64,000 bases of DNA from JAHEJA01 sp965657215 (lineage in GTDB: Bacteria > Pseudomonadota > Alphaproteobacteria > Rhodobacterales > Rhodobacteraceae), in assembly GCA_965657215.1 (NCBI GenBank), contig CBFHNR010000010.1:30637-94636 (forward strand). Direction: 5' to 3'. The position numbers were made by a program, and so were the translations under genes. This document shows, one piece after another, positions 52,047-59,522 of the stretch; position 1 is the stretch's first letter; each line of letters begins with the position of its first letter. The notes below the pieces were generated by a model, which saw only the letters and a program-made list of their open reading frames with translations, had not been told where the DNA came from and made no database searches.

Positions 52047-53150
52047 ATGCCTTTATTGTCACCATCCCGCCGTTTGCGGCGTACTGTGTTTTCTGATGGG
52101 GTCGAGGCGCAGGGCGTCAAGGCCTACACTGTTTACAATCACATGTTGTTGCCAACGGTGTTTCGCAGTGTGGTCGAAGATTACCATCACCTCAAAGAAG
52201 CGGTCCAAGTATGGGACGTCGCCGTTGAACGCCAAGTTGAGCTGCGCGGTCCCGATGCGGCCCGCTTAATGCAGATGCTCACACCGCGCGATTTGCGGCA
52301 AATGCAAACGGGTCAATGTTTTTACGTACCTATCGTTGATGAAACGGGGGGAATGTTGAATGATCCTGTGGCTGTCAAATTGGCAGATGATCACTGGTGG
52401 GTGTCCATCGCAGACAGTGATTTGCTCTATTGGATCAAGGGTATCGCCAATGGGTGGCGTTTGGATGTCTTGATTGACGAACCAGACATCAGCCCACTGG
52501 CGATCCAAGGCCCCAAAGCAGACGATCTTATGGCGGAAATCTTTGGGGATGCTGTGCGCAACATCCGCTTTTTCCGCTATGCCATGTTGGAGTTCAACGG
52601 GGTTGAGATGGTTGTGGCGCGCTCTGGCTATTCTAAACAAGGTGGCTTTGAAATCTACGTGCCTGGTGGTCCTGTTGCAATGCAGCTTTGGAATGCTTTG
52701 TTTGAGGCGGGCGCTCCGATGGATGTGCATGCGGGCTGTCCAAATTTGATCGAACGGATTGAGGGTGGATTGCTAAGCTATGGCAATGACATGACAGATG
52801 ACAACACACCGCATGAATGTGGGCTTGGTAAATTCTGTGATACGCATGATGCGCTTGCCTGTATTGGACGTGATGCCTTGTTACGTGTGGCCAAAGAGGG
52901 TCCAAACCAACAAATCAGAGCGATTGACATATCGGGCGATGCTGTTCCTGTTTGTGATCGGTGGTGGCCGATTGTTGCCAAAGGCAAGCGGGTCGGTCGC
53001 GTGAGCTCTGCGGCCTATTCGCCTGATTTTAAAACAAATGTTGCGATTGGTATGGTGAAAATGACTCATTGGGATCACGACGCTGAGGTTCAAGTGGAAA
53101 CGCCTGATGGCCTGCGCGATGCCAAAGTTTATGAAAAATTCTGGATTTAG
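52047..53150 (+). CDS. dmdA: DMSP demethylase DmdA
   Basis: This 367-residue protein of the aminomethyltransferase (GcvT) fold shows the DmdA-specific N-terminus LSPSRRLRRTVFSDGVEA, then AYTVYNHMLLPTVFRS, DYHHLKEAVQVWDVAVERQVE, and CPNLIERIEGGLLSYGND. It moves a methyl group from dimethylsulfoniopropionate to tetrahydrofolate, giving methylmercaptopropionate. It resembles the SAR11 enzyme much more than a generic GcvT. The ATG at 52047 follows CAGGAG; a longer frame overlaps the DUF1326 gene. acuI comes 12 bp later. Confidence 0.95.
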   Translation: MPLLSPSRRLRRTVFSDGVEAQGVKAYTVYNHMLLPTVFRSVVEDYHHLKEAVQVWDVAVERQVELRGPDAARLMQMLTPRDLRQMQTGQCFYVPIVDETGGMLNDPVAVKLADDHWWVSIADSDLLYWIKGIANGWRLDVLIDEPDISPLAIQGPKADDLMAEIFGDAVRNIRFFRYAMLEFNGVEMVVARSGYSKQGGFEIYVPGGPVAMQLWNALFEAGAPMDVHAGCPNLIERIEGGLLSYGNDMTDDNTPHECGLGKFCDTHDALACIGRDALLRVAKEGPNQQIRAIDISGDAVPVCDRWWPIVAKGKRVGRVSSAAYSPDFKTNVAIGMVKMTHWDHDAEVQVETPDGLRDAKVYEKFWI

Positions 53151-53162
53151 GAGAGAAGTACA

Positions 53163-54152
53163 ATGTTTAACGCTTTAGTTGTTGAAAAGAACGAAGAGGG
53201 CAAAACATCCGCCGCAGTACAGCAAATTTCAGAGGATCAATTGCCGAGCGGTGATGTGACTGTCGCGGTTGATTATTCAACCGTGAACTACAAGGACGGT
53301 CTATGCATTGGTCCAGGTGGCGGTTTGGTACGCAATTACCCGCATGTTCCTGGTATTGATTTCGCAGGCACTGTCGAGGCCTCCGATGACGCGCGCTATA
53401 AAGCAGGTGACAAAGTTGTCCTGACAGGCTGGCGTGTTGGCGAAGCGCATTGGGGCGGCTATTCCCAAAAAGCCCGCGTCAAAGCGGATTGGCTTGTGCC
53501 TCTGCCAAGTGGTATTGATGCCCGTCAAGCAATGGCGGTTGGCACAGCGGGTTTCACCGCGATGCTTGCTGTTATGGCGCTTGAGGATCATGGGCTAACA
53601 CCTGGCAATGGACCTGTTCTTGTCACGGGTGCAGCTGGTGGCGTTGGTTCGGTTGCCACAGCTATTTTGGCAAACTTGGGTTATGAGGTTGCTGCCGTTA
53701 CTGGGCGTCCTGAAACAGCGGATTACCTCACATCCCTAGGTGCGACCCAGATTGTTGCGCGTGAAGAGTTGAATGAAACCACGAAACGTCCTCTGGAGGC
53801 GGAAACATGGGCTGGCTGTGTTGATGCCGTCGGTGGCGACATGTTGGCACGCGTTTTGGGTCAAATGAAATATGGCGCTTCAGTCTCGGCTGTTGGTTTG
53901 GCAGGCGGCGCTGGACTTCCTGCGACGGTTATTCCGTTCTTGTTGCGTGGCGTGAACCTTTTGGGGATCGACAGCGTAATGCAGCCTTATGACAATCGCC
54001 TTCGTGCATGGGAGCGCATTGCAAAAGACCTCCCCATGGACAAGCTCGAGGCTATGGTCCACCCAGCGGTTCTCTCGGACTTGCCAGCGCTCGGCAAAGA
54101 CATCCTAAAAGGCCAAGTCAAAGGCCGCGTCGTTGTCGACGTCAACGCATAA
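53163..54152 (+). CDS. acuI: Acryloyl-CoA reductase AcuI
   Basis: This 329-residue medium-chain reductase of the YhdH/AcuI group shows VDYSTVNYKDGLCIGPGGGL, HVPGIDFAGTVEAS, VLVTGAAGGVGSVATAILAN, and the end QVKGRVVVDVNA. It reduces acryloyl-CoA to propionyl-CoA with NADPH, the detoxifying step after DMSP lyase and demethylation routes. Directly after dmdA it forms the well-known dmdA-acuI pair. A hairpin terminator closes the operon. Confidence 0.94.
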   Translation: MFNALVVEKNEEGKTSAAVQQISEDQLPSGDVTVAVDYSTVNYKDGLCIGPGGGLVRNYPHVPGIDFAGTVEASDDARYKAGDKVVLTGWRVGEAHWGGYSQKARVKADWLVPLPSGIDARQAMAVGTAGFTAMLAVMALEDHGLTPGNGPVLVTGAAGGVGSVATAILANLGYEVAAVTGRPETADYLTSLGATQIVAREELNETTKRPLEAETWAGCVDAVGGDMLARVLGQMKYGASVSAVGLAGGAGLPATVIPFLLRGVNLLGIDSVMQPYDNRLRAWERIAKDLPMDKLEAMVHPAVLSDLPALGKDILKGQVKGRVVVDVNA

Positions 54153-54155
54153 AGC

Positions 54156-54178
54156 AAAGGCGCCTTAGGGCGCCTTTT
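54156..54178 (+). terminator. Terminator of the dmdA-acuI operon
   Basis: The stem AAGGCGCC/GGCGCCTT (54157-54164 and 54169-54176) has a TTAG loop and is followed by TTCATTTTTAT. It starts 4 bp after the acuI stop codon. Confidence 0.88.
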
Positions 54179-54253
54179 CATTTTTATAGACGTTTAGTGA
54201 TCCAATGGTTTCGGAGCGGCGTATCGAAATAAAGCATTGGGAATACATAAAAA

Positions 54254-55666
54254 ATGACATCGCCATCCCTCTATTGGATCCGCCGTGATTTTCGCCTGTC
54301 GGATAATCCCGCGCTCACAGCCGCGATAGAGCAGGGACAGCCTGTTATACCCGTGTTCATCCGCGATGCCTCTGTTGATGCCTTGGGGGCGGCTCCGAAA
54401 TGGCGCTTGGGTTTGGGGTTAGATCACCTCATAACGACATTTGCCTCACACGGGGTTGAGGTCATTTTGCGCAGTGGCGAGCCGATAGAGGTTCTCACCA
54501 AGCTCGCTCATGAGGTCGGCGCGAGCGAGATCCACTGGAACCGACTTTATGATCCTGACAGCATTGCTCGCGATAGCGAAATCAAAACCAAGTTCAAATC
54601 GTCACCGATCAAAGCACAGAGCCATAATGGGCATCTTTTGTTCGAGCCTTGGACAGTGGATACCAAAACTGGTGGGTTTTATCGCGTTTATACTCCGTTT
54701 TGGAATAGCGTGAAATCCAGAGACATCCGCGCAGCTTTGCCCAAGCCAAGCACCCTCAATGGTGTGAGTGGGATCGCCACAGAGAGCCTCGCTGATTGGG
54801 CCTTAGGCGCGTCAATGCAGCGTGGGGCCGCGATCGTGCGTCCCTTCGCCCGCGTTGGCGAGGACGCAGCTTTTGCGCGTCTCTTGGATTTTATTGAAAC
54901 TGACGTGGCCTCTTATGTGCAACGCCGTGATATTCCCTCTGTGCAGGGTACGTCAGGATTGTCTGAAAACCTCGCCTTGGGTGAAATATCTCCCTATCAA
55001 TGTTGGCATGCAGGACGCATTGCCATGCAAGAGGGCAAAGCGGAGGCGGAAACCTTTCTAAAGGAAATTGTCTGGCGCGAATTTGCCTATCATTTGATGT
55101 ATCACACGCCTGAAATCCTCAGTGGGAATTGGAAGCCCGATTGGGACGCTTTCCCTTGGAATACGGACGAAACCCACCCCCATGTCATCGCTTGGAAACA
55201 AGGGCGCACGGGCATTCCCTTTGTCGATGCGGCGATGCGCCAAATGTATGTCACAGGAACGATGCATAATCGCGGTCGTATGATCGTGGCCTCGTATCTC
55301 ACCAAACATCTTATGACGCATTGGAAGATTGGTCAAAAATGGTTCGAGGACTGTTTGATTGATTGGGATCCCGCAAGCAACGCGATGGGGTGGCAGTGGT
55401 CTGCTGGTTCTGGTCCCGATGCAACGCCGTATTTCCGTGTCTTTAACCCGATCACTCAGTTGGACAAATTTGACCCCAAAGGGGGCTATGCACACTCATG
55501 GATTGCGGAGCTTTCTGAGGATCCATCTTTGAGTGCTTTAAAATATTTTGAGGCTATCCCGAAAGGCTGGCATCTTGATGCAAATTCTGATTATCCTAAT
55601 CCAATAATGTCCCCCTCAGAGGGACGTGAGCGCGCTCTTGCCGCTTATCAAAACCGTGGGTTCTAG
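54254..55666 (+). CDS. phrB: Deoxyribodipyrimidine photo-lyase
   Basis: This 470-residue class I cryptochrome/photolyase has the N-terminal antenna-domain motif LYWIRRDFRLSDNPALTAAI and FAD-domain signatures LSENLALGEISPYQCWHA, WREFAYHLMYHTPEI, MRQMYVTGTMHNRGRM, and MGWQWSAGSGPDA. It repairs cyclobutane pyrimidine dimers with light. It lies 10 bp before the cyclopropane-synthase-like gene, so the two are probably co-transcribed. The length is that of normal bacterial PhrB. Confidence 0.96.
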   Translation: MTSPSLYWIRRDFRLSDNPALTAAIEQGQPVIPVFIRDASVDALGAAPKWRLGLGLDHLITTFASHGVEVILRSGEPIEVLTKLAHEVGASEIHWNRLYDPDSIARDSEIKTKFKSSPIKAQSHNGHLLFEPWTVDTKTGGFYRVYTPFWNSVKSRDIRAALPKPSTLNGVSGIATESLADWALGASMQRGAAIVRPFARVGEDAAFARLLDFIETDVASYVQRRDIPSVQGTSGLSENLALGEISPYQCWHAGRIAMQEGKAEAETFLKEIVWREFAYHLMYHTPEILSGNWKPDWDAFPWNTDETHPHVIAWKQGRTGIPFVDAAMRQMYVTGTMHNRGRMIVASYLTKHLMTHWKIGQKWFEDCLIDWDPASNAMGWQWSAGSGPDATPYFRVFNPITQLDKFDPKGGYAHSWIAELSEDPSLSALKYFEAIPKGWHLDANSDYPNPIMSPSEGRERALAAYQNRGF

Positions 55667-55675
55667 GGAGGACAC

Positions 55676-56884
55676 ATGATAAAAACATCTACTACGGGCG
55701 AAACGGCTCTTCCTCGGTATTTTGCGCAAGTCTATGATATGGCGTGCAATATGAACAAAGGTCAGCTTGATTTTGTTCTCCCTGATGGGCGCGTGTTTCG
55801 CGCGACAGGTAAACAGGACGGCCCTGTTGCCGAGTTGATCATTCATAATCCAGATATTTTCGCGCGTCTCATTCGTGAAGGGGATTTGGGATTTTGTGAT
55901 GCCTATCTCGATGAATGGTGGAGCACGCCGGATCTTCAGGCTTTCATGGATCTCGTTCATGCAGACAATGATGAAATGTATGACGGGTTTCCAGGCCAAA
56001 GCCTGGTTCGGGCTTATGAAAAATTTCGCTTTTGGTTGCAAAGCAATAGCAAACGCCAAGCGAGAAAGAACATTAGCTATCACTACGACCTCGGAAATGA
56101 ATTTTACGGTCTCTGGCTTGATAAAACGATGACCTATTCCTCGGCTCTGTTTGAAACAGGTCAAGAAAGCATGGAGGCTGCGCAAACCGCTAAATATGCC
56201 TCAATGGTCGATCAAATGGGCGTGAAAGAGGGTGATCATGTGCTTGAGATCGGCTGTGGCTGGGGTGGCTTTGCGGAATATGCCGCAAAAGAGCGTGGGC
56301 TTCGTGTGACGGGCCTCACAATTAGCAAGGAACAGCTAGTCTATGCTCAAGAACGCATTAAAAGCAAAGGTTTAGAGCATTTAGTTGAATTCAAATTGCA
56401 AGATTATCGCGATGAAAAAGGCACCTATGATGGAATTGCCAGCATCGAGATGTTCGAAGCAGTTGGTGAAAAATACTGGCCCGTTTATTTTGAAACGGTG
56501 AAAAACTGTTTAAAACCTGGGGCGCAGGCGACCTTGCAGATCATCACGGTTCAAGACCGCCGTTGGGAAGTCTATCGTCGAGGTGTTGATTTCATTCAGA
56601 AATACATTTTCCCCGGTGGCATGTTGCCTGCTCAAAAGGTCCTTCGCCAAGTTATTGCTGACTCTGGACTCAGCTATGAAAAGCACATTGCTTTTGCAGA
56701 TAGCTATTCGCAAACTCTGCGGCGTTGGTATCAGGAATTTAATGGAAAATGGGATCAAGTGGCGGCCTTAGGGTTTGATGATCGGTTCAGACGGATGTGG
56801 AATTTCTATCTTACGTCTTGCGCATCAACCTTTAGTAGTGGTAACTGCGACCTTGTACAGATAACGATTTCTAGGCCGAGTTAA
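55676..56884 (+). CDS. Cyclopropane-fatty-acyl-phospholipid synthase family protein
   Basis: This 402-residue SAM-dependent methyltransferase has the Cfa layout: an N-terminal lipid-binding region (residues 1-120), then KNISYHYDLGNEFYGLWLDK, MTYSSALF, SAM motif VLEIGCGWGGFAEYAA, ASIEMFEAVGEKYW and FIQKYIFPGGMLP. It adds a methylene bridge to unsaturated phospholipid acyl chains, or methylates a related lipid. It lies in the run phrB-cfa-membrane protein-trgB-cysK. Its stop overlaps the next start (TAATG). Confidence 0.92.
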   Translation: MIKTSTTGETALPRYFAQVYDMACNMNKGQLDFVLPDGRVFRATGKQDGPVAELIIHNPDIFARLIREGDLGFCDAYLDEWWSTPDLQAFMDLVHADNDEMYDGFPGQSLVRAYEKFRFWLQSNSKRQARKNISYHYDLGNEFYGLWLDKTMTYSSALFETGQESMEAAQTAKYASMVDQMGVKEGDHVLEIGCGWGGFAEYAAKERGLRVTGLTISKEQLVYAQERIKSKGLEHLVEFKLQDYRDEKGTYDGIASIEMFEAVGEKYWPVYFETVKNCLKPGAQATLQIITVQDRRWEVYRRGVDFIQKYIFPGGMLPAQKVLRQVIADSGLSYEKHIAFADSYSQTLRRWYQEFNGKWDQVAALGFDDRFRRMWNFYLTSCASTFSSGNCDLVQITISRPS

Positions 56885-57333
56885 TGCCCACATATGTCCG
56901 ATTGGTTTCGGCACTTGTAATGGCGGCGGTTGCCGCCATTTTTTGTTTGCGAGTGTTTTATTTACTAAAAGCTTATTGGCTTTGGGAATTTCAATTCCTG
57001 ACGCTAATCCCGCTTTATTGTCTCATAACAGCTTTTTTTGCCTTTTTGTTTTTGGCAAAGTCCGCAGATGTTTTGGTGCGAAGTATATCGGATTGTTTAA
57101 CTCTCATGGTTGGATTGGTGTTGTTTGCAATCCTCGCGCATGCACTGGGAATGGTCTTAATTCAGAGCATGACCGATCGTTATTTCGATGCAGCACAGTT
57201 TGGCACTTATTTACTGTCGAATTTGTCGGAAATCGCACTGTTCTTGCTTGAACCGTTATTGATTTTCATACTAGCTGGGGGCGCGGTGGTTGCTGGATTT
57301 ATAATCCATAAAGCGGCACAACTCAGGAGCTAG
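56884..57333 (+). CDS. Small integral membrane protein of unknown function
   Basis: This 149-residue protein has four predicted membrane helices (residues 5-25, 35-57, 70-92 and 115-143), separated by short loops and ending IHKAAQLRS. There are no recognisable catalytic residues. It overlaps the Cfa stop codon by one base and lies 5 bp before trgB. Its place before trgB recalls trgA of Rhodobacter sphaeroides, but the sequence relationship was not tested. It is translated as part of the coupled unit. Confidence 0.75.
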   Translation: MPTYVRLVSALVMAAVAAIFCLRVFYLLKAYWLWEFQFLTLIPLYCLITAFFAFLFLAKSADVLVRSISDCLTLMVGLVLFAILAHALGMVLIQSMTDRYFDAAQFGTYLLSNLSEIALFLLEPLLIFILAGGAVVAGFIIHKAAQLRS

Positions 57334-57338
57334 CTAAA

Positions 57339-58469
57339 TTGTCTGATCTCTTCGTCTATGGGACCCTCTGTGATCTTGATTTGTTAACAGTGGTCCTTGG
57401 GCGCAATGTGGACGGTTCAGACATTGCACCTGCGCAACTTTGCGATCATGCGGTCTATTGGGCAGAGCGGCAAAATTATCCTTTAATTATTTCCCAAGCT
57501 GATGGCGTGGCGCAGGGTATTTTAATCTCTAATTTGAGCACAAATGATCTGGCTCGCTTAGATTTTTATGAAGGTGGCTTTGGCTATTCAACACGTATGA
57601 CGGAGGTGTCATGCGACGGCAAAACCATTCCTGCTCTCGTATATTTCCCCGAACCAACGCACACGCCCTTGGGTGATGCGTGGTCCTTAGCTGATTGGCA
57701 ACGGGATTGGGGGGCCATTGCGCGACTGGCCGCAACGGAGTTTATGCAGTCTTTCGGGCTGGCAGATCCACGGAGTTTGGTTCCCTTTTTCAAAATGATG
57801 CAGGTGCGCGCCCATGCTCGGGTCATCGCCCAAAATGACGCCAAGCAACGTGTGGAACGCGGTCCTGACAAAACGACAGTGATCACTGTGGATCACAAGC
57901 GCCCTTATAGTAAATTTTTCGCTCTTGAGGAAATGCGACTACAACATGAAACCTATCAAGGGGGCATGTCGTCTGTCGTGGATCGCGCGATTTTTGTATC
58001 GGGAGATGCATCGATTGTCTTGCCCTATGATCCGATGCGCGATCGGGTGTTATTGGTAGAGCAGTTTCGCATGGGGCTTTATGGCCGTCATGACCCTCTG
58101 CCGTGGTGCTTGGAACCCATTGCAGGCCGCCTTGATGCAGGTGAAACCCCCGAAGCCACTGCAATTCGCGAAGCCCGCGAGGAGGCGGGTATTGAGATAA
58201 AGCAGCTTCACCATGTGACCAGCTCTTACACTAGCCCAGGCTCCACGACCGAAGTGTTCCACATCTACATTGGGATCGCTGATTTGCCCGACGACGTAGA
58301 GCGCATCGGCGGTGTTGAGGATGAAGACGAAGATATCTTGTCACGGGTGTTTGATTACAAAGAATTGATGGACATGATCGACAAAAATCAGCTTGTGGCA
58401 TTGCCCACGCTGACAGCATCGTTATGGTTGTCTCGAAACAAAGAAAAATTACGCGCCTCGGTGGTGTAA
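57339..58469 (+). CDS. trgB: TrgB-type protein: gamma-glutamylcyclotransferase-like domain fused to Nudix hydrolase
   Basis: This 376-residue two-domain protein has at residues 1-130 the AIG2/GGCT-like fold with the motif LFVYGTLCDLDLL. Residues 190-376 are an ADP-ribose-pyrophosphatase-type Nudix hydrolase with the Nudix box GRLDAGETPEATAIREAREE and AGIE. The same fusion next to cysK was described as the tellurite resistance gene trgB of Rhodobacter sphaeroides. The start codon is TTG, with AGGAG 9 bp upstream. It may link ADP-ribose turnover and glutathione or cysteine status; that link is inference. Confidence 0.88.
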   Translation: MSDLFVYGTLCDLDLLTVVLGRNVDGSDIAPAQLCDHAVYWAERQNYPLIISQADGVAQGILISNLSTNDLARLDFYEGGFGYSTRMTEVSCDGKTIPALVYFPEPTHTPLGDAWSLADWQRDWGAIARLAATEFMQSFGLADPRSLVPFFKMMQVRAHARVIAQNDAKQRVERGPDKTTVITVDHKRPYSKFFALEEMRLQHETYQGGMSSVVDRAIFVSGDASIVLPYDPMRDRVLLVEQFRMGLYGRHDPLPWCLEPIAGRLDAGETPEATAIREAREEAGIEIKQLHHVTSSYTSPGSTTEVFHIYIGIADLPDDVERIGGVEDEDEDILSRVFDYKELMDMIDKNQLVALPTLTASLWLSRNKEKLRASVV

Positions 58470-58487
58470 TGAGGGAAAGGAAACGCA

Positions 58488-59522
58488 ATGCAGTTTGCAT
58501 CTGATCTGGCACAGGCCATTGGGAATACTCCGCTAATAAAGCTGAAACAAGCGTCTGAAGAGACGGGATGCACGATCCTTGGCAAAGCGGAGTTTATGAA
58601 CCCAGGTCAATCCGTCAAAGATCGCGCCGCTCTCTACATCATCAAGAACGCAGTTGAGCAAGGATTGCTGAAACCCGGTGGCACGATTGTCGAGGGAACG
58701 GCAGGCAACACGGGTATTGGACTTGCTTTGGTTGGGGCGTCAATGGGCTTTAAATCGGTGATTGTTATTCCTGAAACCCAAAGCCAAGAAAAGAAAGACA
58801 TGCTGCGTCTTGCGGGTGCTGAATTGGTTCAGGTTCCTGCGGCCCCTTACAAGAACCCGAACAATTATGTGCGATACTCCGAACGTTTGGCCGCCAAGCT
58901 CGCGCTCAGCGAACCAAATGGCGCGATTTGGGCTAATCAATTTGACAACACGGCGAACCGTCAGGCCCATATCGAAACCACGGGACCAGAAATTTGGGAT
59001 CAAACAGATGGTAAGGTCGATGGATTTATCTGTGCCTGTGGGTCAGGTGGCACTTTGGCAGGGGTCGCTATGGCGCTTCAGCCCAAAGGCGTGAAAATTG
59101 GTTTGGCCGATCCAATGGGTGCGGCGCTGCATTCGTTTTACACAACAGGTAAATTGGCCTCTGAAGGTGGTTCCATTTCCGAAGGCATCGGGCAGGGACG
59201 TATCACCAAAAACCTTGAGGGTTTCACCCCAGATCATTCTTATCAGATCAGTGATGAAGAAGCCTTGCCAATCGTCTTTGATTTGTTGGAACACGAAGGT
59301 CTGTGTTTGGGCGGTTCAAGTGGTGTGAACATTGCAGGTGCGATCCGCATGGCAAAGGATATGGGGCCAGGTCATACCATTGTGACGATCCTTTGTGATT
59401 ACGGAACACGCTATCAATCCAAGCTCTATAATCCAGAATTTTTGAAATCGAAAAACCTGCCGGTTCCTGCGTGGCTTGATCGTGCGCCACAAAGCATACC
59501 CGGTGTCTTTGAGGATAACTAA
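58488..59522 (+). CDS. cysK: Cysteine synthase
   Basis: This 344-residue fold-type II PLP enzyme has the PLP Lys in AEFMNPGQSVKDRAALYII, the phosphate-binding GTAGNTGIG, and LCLGGSSGVNIAGAIRMA. It makes cysteine from O-acetylserine and sulfide. It follows trgB as in Rhodobacter sphaeroides. It is about 20 residues longer at the C-terminus than enteric CysK, ending IPGVFEDN. The stop codon overlaps the MscS-family gene start (TAATG). Confidence 0.94.
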   Translation: MQFASDLAQAIGNTPLIKLKQASEETGCTILGKAEFMNPGQSVKDRAALYIIKNAVEQGLLKPGGTIVEGTAGNTGIGLALVGASMGFKSVIVIPETQSQEKKDMLRLAGAELVQVPAAPYKNPNNYVRYSERLAAKLALSEPNGAIWANQFDNTANRQAHIETTGPEIWDQTDGKVDGFICACGSGGTLAGVAMALQPKGVKIGLADPMGAALHSFYTTGKLASEGGSISEGIGQGRITKNLEGFTPDHSYQISDEEALPIVFDLLEHEGLCLGGSSGVNIAGAIRMAKDMGPGHTIVTILCDYGTRYQSKLYNPEFLKSKNLPVPAWLDRAPQSIPGVFEDN

